Under the pieces are notes generated by a model. That model was not told the origin of the DNA. It saw nothing but the letters and a program-made list of their open reading frames with translations, and did no database searches. A DNA stretch of 40,731 nucleotides, from assembly GCA_902825945.1 (NCBI GenBank), contig CADECY010000086.1:1-40731 (forward strand), in the 5' to 3' direction. The position numbers and the translations under genes were made by a program. Below, in pieces: positions 1 to 8,500 of this stretch. The stretch's first letter is position 1; every line of letters starts with the position of its first letter. Source of the stretch: an uncultured Acidobacteriota bacterium. Its GTDB lineage: Bacteria; Acidobacteriota; Terriglobia; Bryobacterales; Bryobacteraceae.

Positions 1-163
1 CGCCCAGGATCTCGTCGAACAGCGCCGCTTCCTTGTCCGACCGATCGGCCGACTTGGCCAGGAATACGTCCGTGATCTGGCGCAGCAGTTCACGCCGTTT
101 TTCGCTCGACCCTTCATTGGCCAAGTCGAGCAAAAGCGCGAATTTGTTGGCGTTGGACGCCAT
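1..163 (-). CDS. DUF2336-type protein, N-terminal fragment
   Basis: Only the first 54 codons are in the window; the gene runs off the left edge. The protein starts MASNANKFALLLDLANEG and continues with a helical, charged segment (RRELLRQITDVFLAKSA) typical of the N-terminus of DUF2336 proteins, an alpha-helical family of unknown function found mainly in Alphaproteobacteria. The start is supported by GGGAG about 7 bases before the ATG. It is divergent from nothing: the next gene leftward-reading is the Uup-like ATPase upstream at 287-2110, with about 120 bases between that hold no visible gene. The family call rests on sequence feel of a short fragment, so it is moderate. Confidence 0.6.
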   Translation of the reverse strand, partial: MASNANKFALLLDLANEGSSEKRRELLRQITDVFLAKSADRSDKEAALFDEILG

Positions 164-286
164 GCGACAGTCTCCCTCGGGTGTCGAGAAACTAACGCGT
201 CGGGGTTAAAGAAACCCTTGCCCTCATTGGAAACTTTGAACCAGCGCGGGCGCAAACAGCGCATTTTTGCGGTAATCCCGCATGCC

Positions 287-2110
287 TTAGCCCCTGGCCA
301 ACGCTTCGCGCTTTTCCTCGAGCGTTAGCCATTCTGCTTCGCAGGCGGCGAGTTCGAGGCGGGCGGCGGCCAGACGGTTGGCGCGGGCCTGAAACGCCTT
401 CGGATCCTTGGTGAACAGGCTCGAGTCGGCCATCTGGGCTTCGAGGCTGGGAATCTCGTCCTGGCGCTCGGGCATCAGGCGCTCCAGCTCGTCCAGCCGG
501 CGCGCTTCCTTGTAGCTCAGCTTCGCCGCCGGAGCTTTTGCCGCAGGTGCGATCGGGGGCAGCGTCTTGTGGGCCGTGCGTCGCGATGCGGGGGACGCGG
601 CGCCCGCCTGGGCAAGGTAATCGGTGTAGCCCCCCGGCGTTTCCAGCCATTGCCCGCCGCCCTGGGGGGTCAGCACCGAGGTTACCACATTATCGATGAA
701 GGCGCGGTCGTGGCTGACCAGCAGGAGCGTGCCGTCATACTCGGCGAGCATGTCCTCCAGCAGGTCCAACGTTTCGATGTCGAGATCGTTGGTGGGTTCG
801 TCGAGGATCAGTAGGTTGGACGGCTTGGCGAGCGCCAGCGCCAGCGTCAGCCGGTTGCGTTCCCCGCCGGACAGCGCGCCCACCGGCTGGTGCAGCTGGC
901 GGCTCTCGAACAGGAAGTCCTTGGCGTAAGCGGCGACATGCTTGGGGAAGCCGCGGACGATGATCTGGTCGCCGCCGAGTGGGGCCAGCGTGTTCCACAG
1001 CGTGTTTTCGGGGCTCAGCGTGGCGCGCGTCTGGTCGAGATAGGTGATGTCGAGGTTCTTCGCGAGGCGAAGGGTGCCGCTGTCCGGCTCGATCTGGCCG
1101 AGCAGGAGGCGCAGCAGCGTTGTCTTGCCCGCGCCATTGGGGCCGACAAGTCCGAGCCGGTCGCCCCGCATCACGCGCAGCGAGAGATTGTCGACGATCG
1201 GAAGGACGCCATCGGACGTCTGGAACTGCTTGCTCAGCCCTTTGGCCTCGATGACAAGCCGGCCGGACTGCGCGCCGGAATCGATGGCCAGGCTAGCTGT
1301 ACTTGCCGCGTCGTTCAGCGCAATTCGGCGCTGCAGCTTCTCCGAGCGCATGTCGTGCAGCTTGCGCACGCGGCCCATGTTTCGCTTGCGGCGCGCCGTG
1401 ACGCCGCGCGCCATCCAGCGCTCCTCGGCCCTCAGCTGGACGTTGAGCTTGTCGAGCGCCTTCTCTTCATCCGCCTCCACCGTCTCGGCCCATTCCTCGA
1501 AGGCGGTGTAGCCCTTGTCCATCTGCCGCACGACGCCCTGGCGAAGCCATGCCACGGATGTGGAAATGTTCTCGAGGAAGCGCCTGTCGTGGCTGACGAC
1601 GAGCGCTGCGCCGCGGAACGCCTTCAGCTCCTGCTCCAGCAACTCGATGGCCGGCACGTCGAGATGGTTGGTCGGCTCGTCCAGCAGAAGAATGTCCGGG
1701 TCATGCGCGAAGGCATGGGCAAGCGCGATGCGCCGCGACTGCCCGCCCGACGCCTTGGTCAGGTCCAGGTCAAACGGCACGCCCCAGGCGCCCAGCTCGG
1801 ACTCCGCCCGGTAGAACATGTCCGGGTCGAGCTTGTCAGAGACGTAATCCAGCGCCGTTGCGAAGCCTGAAAAGTCCGGCTCTTGCAGCAGATGGCGCGA
1901 CACCACGCCGGGCTGCATGAAGACCTCTCCATCGTCCGGCTCGATCGCCCTGCCAAGGATGCGCATCAAGGTCGACTTGCCCGCCCCATTCCGCCCGACC
2001 AGCGCCATCCGTTCCCCGCGCGCGAGCGCGAGGTCCACGCCCGTGAACAGGGGCGCAGCGCCCAGCGTCAGCATCACGCCGCGAAGAACAGCAATCGGAG
2101 GTCCAGCCAT
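287..2110 (-). CDS. uup: ABC-F family ATPase, Uup-like
   Basis: Soluble protein with two ABC ATPase domains and no membrane segment, 607 residues. Domain 1 has Walker A GRNGAGKST at about 39-47, signature SGGQ near 121 and Walker B with LLLDEPTNHLD near 141. Domain 2 has Walker A GPNGAGKTT near 323, LSGGERNRL near 413 and LILDEPTNDLD. The linker carries the basic RGVTARRKRN motif, and the last 70 residues form a charged coiled coil, both marks of the Uup branch of ABC-F. Family members act on ribosomes, and Uup also binds branched DNA and limits transposon excision and replication stress. Both catalytic glutamates are present. The style of the protein and its neighbours point to an alphaproteobacterium, unlike the rest of the window. 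Confidence 0.9.
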   Translation of the reverse strand: MAGPPIAVLRGVMLTLGAAPLFTGVDLALARGERMALVGRNGAGKSTLMRILGRAIEPDDGEVFMQPGVVSRHLLQEPDFSGFATALDYVSDKLDPDMFYRAESELGAWGVPFDLDLTKASGGQSRRIALAHAFAHDPDILLLDEPTNHLDVPAIELLEQELKAFRGAALVVSHDRRFLENISTSVAWLRQGVVRQMDKGYTAFEEWAETVEADEEKALDKLNVQLRAEERWMARGVTARRKRNMGRVRKLHDMRSEKLQRRIALNDAASTASLAIDSGAQSGRLVIEAKGLSKQFQTSDGVLPIVDNLSLRVMRGDRLGLVGPNGAGKTTLLRLLLGQIEPDSGTLRLAKNLDITYLDQTRATLSPENTLWNTLAPLGGDQIIVRGFPKHVAAYAKDFLFESRQLHQPVGALSGGERNRLTLALALAKPSNLLILDEPTNDLDIETLDLLEDMLAEYDGTLLLVSHDRAFIDNVVTSVLTPQGGGQWLETPGGYTDYLAQAGAASPASRRTAHKTLPPIAPAAKAPAAKLSYKEARRLDELERLMPERQDEIPSLEAQMADSSLFTKDPKAFQARANRLAAARLELAACEAEWLTLEEKREALARG

Positions 2111-2163
2111 GCGCGCATGGACCCGAACCGGGGCGGGAGGTCAAGCGGATGGCGCCGAAACTT

Positions 2164-2186
2164 CCGCCTGCCTGCGAGGCAGGCGG
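2164..2186. repeat. Perfect inverted repeat, 9-bp stem with 5-base loop
   Basis: CCGCCTGCC and GGCAGGCGG flank TGCGA. The element sits 7 bases after the stop of the truncated acylase and 53 bases before the Uup start. No T run follows on the minus strand, so it is at best a weak intrinsic terminator for the acylase; it may also be one copy of a dispersed palindromic repeat. Confidence 0.7.
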
Positions 2187-2193
2187 CTCTCGC

Positions 2194-2493
2194 TTATTCC
2201 GAAATCGTCTTCCGCGAGAGCGTCCCGGCCTCAACCTCGTCATTGCTGAAGCGAAGATCGTCCCATTGCTTGCGTGAGTAGGCATGCGTCTGGTCCGAAT
2301 AGTTGGGCGAGTTCGGGTTCACGGATTGCGAGTAGGTGAGAATGCCCTGGCTTTTCGGGCCGTCGGGGGTGAACTCGACGGTCATGATCCAGCTGGAGCC
2401 GTGCCGGATGCTGGTCCAGCCCAGCTCAGGCTCGAGGTTTTCCACGGTGATCACGTTGAAGACGCCTTCCGGGCCGGCGCCGCCGTGGATCGC
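2194..2493 (-). CDS. Penicillin acylase family protein, C-terminal fragment
   Basis: The last 99 or so residues match the C-terminal end of the N-terminal-nucleophile penicillin/acyl-homoserine-lactone acylases: a GGAGPEGVFNVI segment, then HGSSWIMTVEF, the DGP turn, ILTYSQSVNPNSPNYSDQT and a final charged YSRKQWDDLRFS stretch. These periplasmic enzymes hydrolyse amide bonds of beta-lactams or acylated amines and are normally 700-800 residues, made as a precursor that is cut into two chains. The nucleophile serine and all of the alpha chain are missing, because sequence upstream of about 2493 on this strand no longer reads as acylase but as the antisense of a phage tail gene. It is therefore cut by the joint at 2490, not by a stop codon. 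Confidence 0.75.
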   Translation of the reverse strand, partial: AIHGGAGPEGVFNVITVENLEPELGWTSIRHGSSWIMTVEFTPDGPKSQGILTYSQSVNPNSPNYSDQTHAYSRKQWDDLRFSNDEVEAGTLSRKTISE

Positions 2494-2507
2494 ATGCGGA
2501 TTCGCAT
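2480..2507. other. Apparent junction between two unrelated sequences
   Basis: To the left the minus strand codes for the end of a penicillin acylase; to the right the plus strand codes for a phage tail-tube protein. Both lose their N-terminal parts at the same place. The site holds short inverted repeats (GCATGC at 2492-2497, and ATGCG with CGCAT around GATT at 2494-2507) that could act as microhomology. No insertion sequence, integrase or attachment site is visible. An assembly chimera is the simplest reading. Confidence 0.65.
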
Positions 2508-3057
2508 CAATGGCGACTTCCATCAGCTTCAGTTCCAAGGCCCGGCGGCGTGCCTGGTGGAGGACATTGACTTCACTCCTGGCACGGCCGGCCTGACGGA
2601 CTTTCCGCTCGAACCGGCCGTCGACGCGATTCCGTTCTCTCTCGTTCCCGGCAACCTGGGTCAGGTTTGGCTGGGCGTGGATCCAACGCGATTTCACACG
2701 CTCGTGGAGGCGGAAGTGGTGCTCGACAACAACGTCGACCTGCGTGCTGACGAATTCGGGATCAACAAGGCGACGTGCATTTCGGCCGGCATTCGCAATG
2801 TCTCAGTGGATCTCGACATGATCGCGAACAACCAGACCGCGACCAAGGACCTCTACTCCGCTGCGCGGCAGCGGACTTCGGTCAGCGTGATGTTCCAGCT
2901 TGGACAGCAGCAACAGCATCTGTGCGGCGTCTATCTGCCCGCCGTGGTTCCAGAGATCCCGGAGTTCGACGACGGAGAGACGCGGTTGCAGTGGCGGTTC
3001 CGCGATTCGCGCGCGCAAGGCGCCGGCGACGACGAGTTGATCATCGCGTTCGCGTAG
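2494..3057 (+). CDS. Phage tail tube protein (gpV-like), N-terminally truncated
   Basis: About 187 residues, beta-rich, with RIRINGDFHQLQFQ at the start and a C-terminal segment ending in ELIIAFA. I call it tail tube because of its place just before the G/G-T chaperone gene and the tape measure, as in lambda V, and because of its size and beta pattern; no single motif proves it. The ATG at 2494 has no Shine-Dalgarno sequence and the sequence before it belongs to another gene, so the true N-terminus is probably lost at the joint. The stop TAG at 3055-3057 lies in the ribosome binding site of the next gene, so the two are cotranscribed. Confidence 0.6.
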   Translation: MRIRINGDFHQLQFQGPAACLVEDIDFTPGTAGLTDFPLEPAVDAIPFSLVPGNLGQVWLGVDPTRFHTLVEAEVVLDNNVDLRADEFGINKATCISAGIRNVSVDLDMIANNQTATKDLYSAARQRTSVSVMFQLGQQQQHLCGVYLPAVVPEIPEFDDGETRLQWRFRDSRAQGAGDDELIIAFA

Positions 3058-3065
3058 GAGGACAC

Positions 3066-3434
3066 ATGGAATACTGGAGCAAACTCACGCACCGCTCGGA
3101 GTCGCACCCGGGTGTCGAATACACCATTCAGCGCATGTCGCTCGGCCGGAGAATCGATCTCGGCCAGCGTGTCCGCGAACTCGGGCTGAAGCTCGAGTTC
3201 CTGCAGGCGGGAGATACAATGCGCGAGCAAGTCGAAGCCGGCGTTCTGCAGAACGAGATCGACAGGCTCTACCTCGACTGGGGACTGATCGGGGTCAAGG
3301 GCCTGAAGATCGACGATGTCGAAGCGGGTCCACCGTTGCTGATCGAGCGCGGCCCGGAGTCCTTGACGAGGGAGATCCTCGAAGCGATCAAGATGGAGCT
3401 CGACCTCAGTGAGGACGAACGAAAAAACTCCTAG
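3066..3434 (+). CDS. Tail assembly chaperone, zero-frame product (gpG-like)
   Basis: A 122-residue charged, largely helical protein starting MEYWSKLTHRSE, preceded by TAGGAGG 8 bases before the ATG. It lies between the tail tube and the tape measure, the fixed place of the lambda G gene, whose product coats the tape measure protein while the tail assembles. The last codons, CGA AAA AAC TCC TAG, contain the slippery heptamer of a -1 frameshift (3422-3428), so a minority of ribosomes should continue into the next frame and make the longer form. Confidence 0.75.
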   Translation: MEYWSKLTHRSESHPGVEYTIQRMSLGRRIDLGQRVRELGLKLEFLQAGDTMREQVEAGVLQNEIDRLYLDWGLIGVKGLKIDDVEAGPPLLIERGPESLTREILEAIKMELDLSEDERKNS

Positions 3435-3766
3435 TCGCATTCCATTTCCAATTCGCAAACCAAGCCGCGTGGAAGTGCGACGTATGCAGGCTCAATGGCT
3501 TGGAAGGGAAGCGCCGTTGCGGCTGGACGAAGCCGCATCCGGCAACTCCTTCTGTGGTTTGGGCCAGGAGGAGTGCCCGTGCCACCGAGTGTCCGAAGTC
3601 CTCGGTGACAGCGGCGAGTGTGGCGTTTCTCGAGAAGTTTCATGCGTGGAAGGCAAGCAGCGGTGTAAACCTGCTGCATATGCCCTCACGCGATGCACAA
3701 GCGATGTTGCTGCTCGATGCCGAGTGGAAGAAGGAGCTCAGTTATGCAAGCGGACGAGATTCGTAG
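3066..3766 (+). CDS. Tail assembly chaperone, -1 frameshift fusion (gpG-T-like)
   Basis: After the A AAA AAC heptamer at 3422-3428 a -1 slip leads into a frame that is open to 3766, adding about 112 residues (KKLLVAFHFQFANQAAWK and onward). In lambda the G-T fusion binds the tail tube protein through its T part. The T-like part here has CDVC, RRCGW and TECPK, so three or four cysteines could bind a metal. There is no good start codon with a ribosome binding site for this frame after the zero-frame stop, so it is reachable only by frameshifting. The end overlaps the tape measure start by 23 bases. Total length is about 233 residues. Confidence 0.75.
3422..3481 (+). promoter_or_regulatory. Programmed -1 ribosomal frameshift signal
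   Basis: The heptamer A AAA AAC (3422-3428) is in the X XXY YYZ phase relative to the gpG-like frame. A 5-base spacer follows, then a stem formed by GTCGCATTCC (3434-3443) with GGAAGTGCGAC (3471-3481), 10 pairs with one bulged G at 3475 and a 27-base loop. The zero-frame stop UAG spans 3432-3434. A GAGGA at 3411-3415 upstream could act as an internal Shine-Dalgarno stimulator, as in dnaX. The spacer length falls in the range known for -1 frameshift sites. Confidence 0.75.
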
Positions 3767-4409
3767 CGAATTGGCGCGCCTGGTGGCGGCCAGTTCGGGA
3801 TCGCGCGCGGTGGATCGCGTGGTTCTTGGTCCTGAGGTGGTTCAGGGGCCGAGTCCGGAGACGCCGGACCTGCCGCTGAGCGATTCGGCCCAGCCGGCTT
3901 CCGCGCTGGCGCGTGAACTCGCCGAACTGACACGACAGGTGTCGGGACTGCGAGAAGCGAGCGCTCGCCAGGCCGAGACGCTCGAGTCGAACACACGCGC
4001 GGCGTCCGAACAGGACGGGTCACGATCGGTGATCGAGCGGGTGACCGACGTTGCCAAATCCGTGCGCAGCCCGCTGAACCTCGGCATCTCACCGTTGCTC
4101 TCCGGGATCGCCCGGCTGTTCGGCGGCGGAAAGGCGGAAGCTCCACCCGAGCTTCCCGCCTTCCAGCTTCCCGAACAGGTGTCAATCGACGCCGGCTTCT
4201 CCGCATCACGCGGGGATTTCGGAGAAGTGACTCGCGGTGTCGAACCGGCGCCGCGCGTCACACAGCAGTCCGCGCAGCCGCTCGTCTCGATCAACGTAAG
4301 CGCGATGGACTCGCGCTCCTTCCTCGATCACAGCGACGAGATCGCCCGCGCGGTGCGTCAGGCGATGCTCGACACGCATTCCCTCAACGACGTGGTGAAC
4401 GATCTATGA
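3744..4409 (+). CDS. Short tape-measure-like tail protein (gpH-like)
   Basis: A 221-residue protein starting MQADEIRSELARL, with AAGGAG 7 bases upstream. Residues about 50-95 (ELAELTRQVSGLREASARQ) are likely coiled coil, a glycine/hydrophobic stretch lies near 110-130 (LGISPLLSGIARLFGGG), and the end INVSAMDSRSFLDHSDEIAR followed by AVRQAMLDTHSLNDVV resembles the C-terminal segment of tape measure proteins. It follows the G/G-T chaperone directly, the position of lambda H. Tape measures are usually 600 residues or more, so this one is very short; by the lambda ruler relation it would specify a tail of only some 30 nm. It overlaps the next gene in ATGA. Confidence 0.6.
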   Translation: MQADEIRSELARLVAASSGSRAVDRVVLGPEVVQGPSPETPDLPLSDSAQPASALARELAELTRQVSGLREASARQAETLESNTRAASEQDGSRSVIERVTDVAKSVRSPLNLGISPLLSGIARLFGGGKAEAPPELPAFQLPEQVSIDAGFSASRGDFGEVTRGVEPAPRVTQQSAQPLVSINVSAMDSRSFLDHSDEIARAVRQAMLDTHSLNDVVNDL

Positions 4410-4759
4410 GCACATTTCCTCAACTCAAGAGCGGAGCCGTCGCGCAGTATCCGCTGCGCCGGGGACTCCGATTCGCCACACATGTCACGCGATTTCTCGA
4501 CGGAACCGAGCAGCGGTTCCGTCAGCTCGCGAACGTTCGCCGGCGCTGGATCATCCGCCTCGACCTGCTTGACGAGACGGAGATCTCGATGCTCGAGGAC
4601 TTCTTCGCGGCACGCAAGGGGCGGCTCGAAAGCTTCACTTTCGTCGATCCCCGCGATGCGACCAGCTATCCGGATTGCAGCTTCGAGAGCGACGACATCG
4701 CCCTCTCGATGACCGGACCGATGGATTCGCGCACGCAATTGATCATCCGGCAGAACTAG
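4406..4759 (+). CDS. Distal tail protein, gpM/DUF2460-like, copy 1
   Basis: 117 residues. The pattern FPQLKSGAVAQYP, then FLDGTEQRFRQL, ETEISMLEDFFAARKG and ESFTFVDPRD matches the fold signature of lambda gpM and DUF2460 proteins (a GDG-EQR turn, a helix that ends in a glycine turn, then F-x-W/V-DP), which close the end of the tail tube. It starts inside the stop codon of the tape measure gene (ATGA) and is followed by a clear paralogue 8 bases downstream. Confidence 0.7.
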   Translation: MSTFPQLKSGAVAQYPLRRGLRFATHVTRFLDGTEQRFRQLANVRRRWIIRLDLLDETEISMLEDFFAARKGRLESFTFVDPRDATSYPDCSFESDDIALSMTGPMDSRTQLIIRQN

Positions 4760-4767
4760 GAGTCAAC

Positions 4768-5556
4768 ATGCCCTTCTTTCCGCAATTGACGACCGGCGCG
4801 GTGGCGCAGTTCCCCGTGTCGAAGCGGCGCTCGCTGCGCACCGTAATCGAAACCGCCCCAGGCGGACAACAGGCGAAGCTTCAGGATCCAGGAGTGCGCG
4901 CGCGCGAGTGGATGTTCGACCTAACGGGACTGTCTCCCAGCGAGGCGGCGGCCCTCGAGTTGCTCTTCACGGCGAGTGAAGGGCGGCTGCACGGCTTCTC
5001 CTACCTCGATCCGATGGCGAATCTCTTCGCGCACAGCGAGAACCTCAGCCAGGCGGTTTGGATCAAGAGTGCGCTGTTGCAGGTGACGCCAGGCATCGCG
5101 GATCCGCTGGGAACCACGCGTGCCTCGCGCCTCACGGCGGCGGGCGCCGGCGAGCAGGCGCTCGCGCAGGATGTCGCGGGTCCGGGCAACTACTGGTTCG
5201 CGATGAGTTGCTGGGTTCGCGCGGTCTCGGGGACGTCGCTGACGCTGCGCCGCCTCGCCGGGGCAATCTCGGCGAGCGAAACGCAGCACATCGGTCCCGC
5301 GTGGCGCCGAATCACGATGTCCGCGCAACTGGCCTCGGCGGTCTCACCCGTTCGGTTCGAACTGCGCTTGCCCGCCGGGACCGTTGCTGATGTCTTCGGA
5401 CTTCAGGTGGAAGCCCAGCGCGGCGCCTCGGATTACAAAATGACGGGCGCTCAGGCTGGAGCCTATCCGAATGCGCGGTTCGCTCAGGACGAACTCGAAG
5501 TGTCGGCCGACTACGACAACCAGTTCTCGACAACGGTCCGCATCCGGACCCAATGA
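4768..5556 (+). CDS. Distal tail protein, gpM/DUF2460-like, copy 2 with added beta domain
   Basis: 262 residues. The first 80 (FPQLTTGAVAQFPVSKRRS through SEGRLHGFSYLDP) repeat the fold of the previous gene. Residues about 85-240 form an inserted beta-rich domain (NLFAHSENLSQAVW, NYWFAMSCWVRA, AWRRITMSAQL, FGLQVEAQ) that resembles the jelly-roll carbohydrate-binding modules often found in tail proteins; the final 25 residues (FAQDELEVSADYDNQ) look like the end of the gpM-like fold. The ATG at 4768 has AGGAG 7 bases upstream, and I prefer it to starts further upstream that overlap the preceding gene. Confidence 0.7.
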   Translation: MPFFPQLTTGAVAQFPVSKRRSLRTVIETAPGGQQAKLQDPGVRAREWMFDLTGLSPSEAAALELLFTASEGRLHGFSYLDPMANLFAHSENLSQAVWIKSALLQVTPGIADPLGTTRASRLTAAGAGEQALAQDVAGPGNYWFAMSCWVRAVSGTSLTLRRLAGAISASETQHIGPAWRRITMSAQLASAVSPVRFELRLPAGTVADVFGLQVEAQRGASDYKMTGAQAGAYPNARFAQDELEVSADYDNQFSTTVRIRTQ

Positions 5557-5565
5557 GGATGTCAC

Positions 5566-8500
5566 ATGCCTACGATTCACGAACTCAAAGAGCAGGCGGT
5601 CACGGAAACACCGTTGGTGTTGTTTCACTGTGTTCTCTCGGATGGAACCGAGCAGCGATGGTCCACGCACGAAGTGTCATTCGCCGGACATGACTACTCG
5701 GCGCGCGTGCTGCGCCACAACGTGTTCGAGATGAAGTGGGGAGCCGAAGATGGAATCGACAGCGTCACGCGCGTGGCGCTCAGCCTGGTCAACGCGGATT
5801 CCTACTTTTCGCAGATCACTCAGAGCCCGGGTTGGAAGGGCGCACGGCTCACCGCCACCTTCGTCTTCTTCGACCTCGCGACCGGTGTCGCCGCGTCGGA
5901 ACCGATGGTTCTCTTCCGTGGCTTGCTGAATCCGCCCGGAGAGATTACCGAAACGGTGATCCGGTTGAGCGCGGCGAATCGTCTCAACCCGCAGCGCATG
6001 ATGCTGCCCGAGGTCCGGATTCAGCGCCGGTGCCCCTGGTCATTCCCGTCAAGTGGCGCGCAGCGCGCCGACGCCGTCGATGGCGGCGCTCGCGGGAAGT
6101 ACTCGCCGTTTTATCGCTGCGGCTACTCGGCCGATCAGTCTGGTGGTCTCGGTAACCTCGACGGCGCCACTCCGTTCACGTCTTGTGACTACAGCCGGAC
6201 CTCGTGCGAGCAGCGTGGCATGTTCGACACCGATTCATCGAGCCGCGCCACCCGCCGTTTTGGAGGGGTGGAATACGTGCCCGCGAGTTCCCTCGTTCGC
6301 ACGCACGGCGATCGCGACTACAAGAATTCCGCGGTCGCGGAGAACGAGGCCCGGTACAACGATTACATTCCTGTCGTATACGGAACCGCGTGGCTCAATC
6401 CACCCGTCGTCTTCGCCAAGAACGACGGAAACCTCACTCGCATGCAGGTGCTGCTGAGTGCCGGCCAGATCCATCGCGTCATCAAGGTCGTTGTCAACGG
6501 CATCGAGATTCCGTTGGGCGTCTCCGGCTCCGACATGACGCCGACAGGCTGGTTCAACGCCGTCAGCACCGGAACCGCGCAGGGCGCCATCGATCCGAAC
6601 TTCGCATCCGGAGACCCCTACGGCGGAGTCGCGTCGCTTTCGATCGTGGTTCCGAACCGCGTCAGCGACTCGCGTTCCCTGCCGAAGGTCGCGGTCTTGC
6701 TCGAGGGTCTCGAGCTTCAGACCTTCGCTCCGGACGGATCCTACATCGCGGAAACCTTCACGAACAACCCCGCCTGGGTCATGCTCGACCTGTTGCGGCG
6801 GGCCGGCTGGGCGATCGACGAGATCGATACGGCGAGTTTCGGCTCGACCGCGGCGTATTGCGCGGCGCTGGTCAATGCCACGGACCTGAACGGAAACTCC
6901 GTTCAGATTCCACGATTCCAATGCAATATCGTGATGCGGCGCAGGCGCAGTGTAGCCGATTGGATCCGCGGAGTTCGCAACAACGCGCGCCTGTTCCTCG
7001 CCTACTCGCCAGCCGGACTCCTGCAACTCCGCACGGAGGGCTCATTCGCGCAACAGCAGTCCGTCAAACCGGCAGGGAGCAACGCCACTCTGCAAATTGG
7101 CGGGGGCTGGCCCGCCTACGACTTCGGCGACGGCTCCGGCGGACTGTCGGGAATCGCGCGCGCCTCGAACGGCGCGGCCTCGGTGCGGATGTGGTCCCGT
7201 GGAACATCCGACACGCCGAACCGCGTCAGCATCGAGTTTCAGGACGAGTTCAACGAATACCAGCAGGACAGTCTCTCGCTCGTCGACGTGGACGACGCGG
7301 AAGTCTCCCGGCAGGAGCTGTCGGTCACCTCCACCGCGCTCGGCGTCGCGAACTTCCACCAGGCCGCTCGCGTGCTGAAGCTTCAGATCGACAAGTCCGT
7401 TCGCGGAAACTTCTATATCGAATTCGAGACCAGTGTGCGCGGCGTGACTCTACGGCCAGGAGACCTGATCACCGTCACCTATCAGAAGGAGGGCTTAGTC
7501 CGCCGTCCGTTTCGCGTCACCCGAATCGTCCCGGCCACGAATTTCGGCACGATCCAGATTGAGGCGCAATTGCATTCCGATTCCTGGTACGGCGACAACG
7601 CGAGCATCCGCGGAATGGGCGACCGTCGCGACTCCGGCGAGATCGGTATGCCCCGGCCCTTGCTCGGCAGCTCCATCGATACGAACGGCGATGAAAGATT
7701 CGATGTCGTCGAGACCGCCGAAGAGGCCGGCGACGGCACACCAGAAGTGCTGCTCTCGGTGTCCTTCACGCCACCCGCTCGGCCGGCTGCCGAGAGCCTC
7801 TCCGTGCCTCGCATCTCTCTCACCGCTTCCGTCGACACAGCGGGTGGAACGATCGCGGGTGACCAACTTCTGTACTACTCGGTGACCGCGATCGATTCGA
7901 ACGGAGCGGAGACGCTTCCATCGTTCGTGGTACGCGCGGCGATACCGGCGGGCTCGAACGCGAATCTGGTGACGCTCACCGGCCTCAGCTTCTCCCCCGC
8001 CACCTCGAGCTTCCACGTCTATCGCGGACGTAATCCGTGGCAGATGTATCGGATCGCGGAAAACCTGACCATCGCGGCTTCGTTCACCGATATCGGAGCG
8101 ACGGCCATTCTCGCCGGGCTGCCTGACGACAATTTCGATCACGCACAATTCGACTGGCGGCTCGAGCTTCATCCGGAAACCGCCGCCACCATCTTCTCCG
8201 ATTCGACGATCGGCTCGATGTCGCTCACATTGACTCCCGGCGAGTACGCGGGAATGACCGTGCGCATCACGCGCGGAACGGGTGCGGGCCAGGAGCGGGC
8301 GATCGAGTCACACACGGCGAGCGTCATCGCGAACGGCTCGCCGTGGACTACGGCGCCGGACGCGACCAGCTTCTTCGCGATTGCCGAGTCCGGCTGGCAT
8401 CCCGGCGCCGAGTCGAAGACGAGTCCGGTGCGATTTCGCGTTCCGAACCGGCCTGGAGTTACGGTGCAGATCGTGGGGCGAGCCGTGAACGCACTCGGAC

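Noticed and set aside
890..1870. Long plus-strand open frame of 326 codons
   Set aside because: It is antisense to the Uup ATP-binding domains and has no motif or ribosome binding site of its own; GC-rich coding DNA gives such frames.
3420..3440. A sequencing error in the A run that splits one chaperone gene
   Set aside because: The exact A AAA AAC phase, spacer and stem, together with the G/G-T position, fit programmed frameshifting better, though read evidence would be needed to be sure.
3409..3879. Plus-strand open frame of 156 codons across the chaperone/tape measure joint
   Set aside because: It is neither the zero frame nor the -1 frame of the chaperone; its content is Arg/Cys-rich with no domain.
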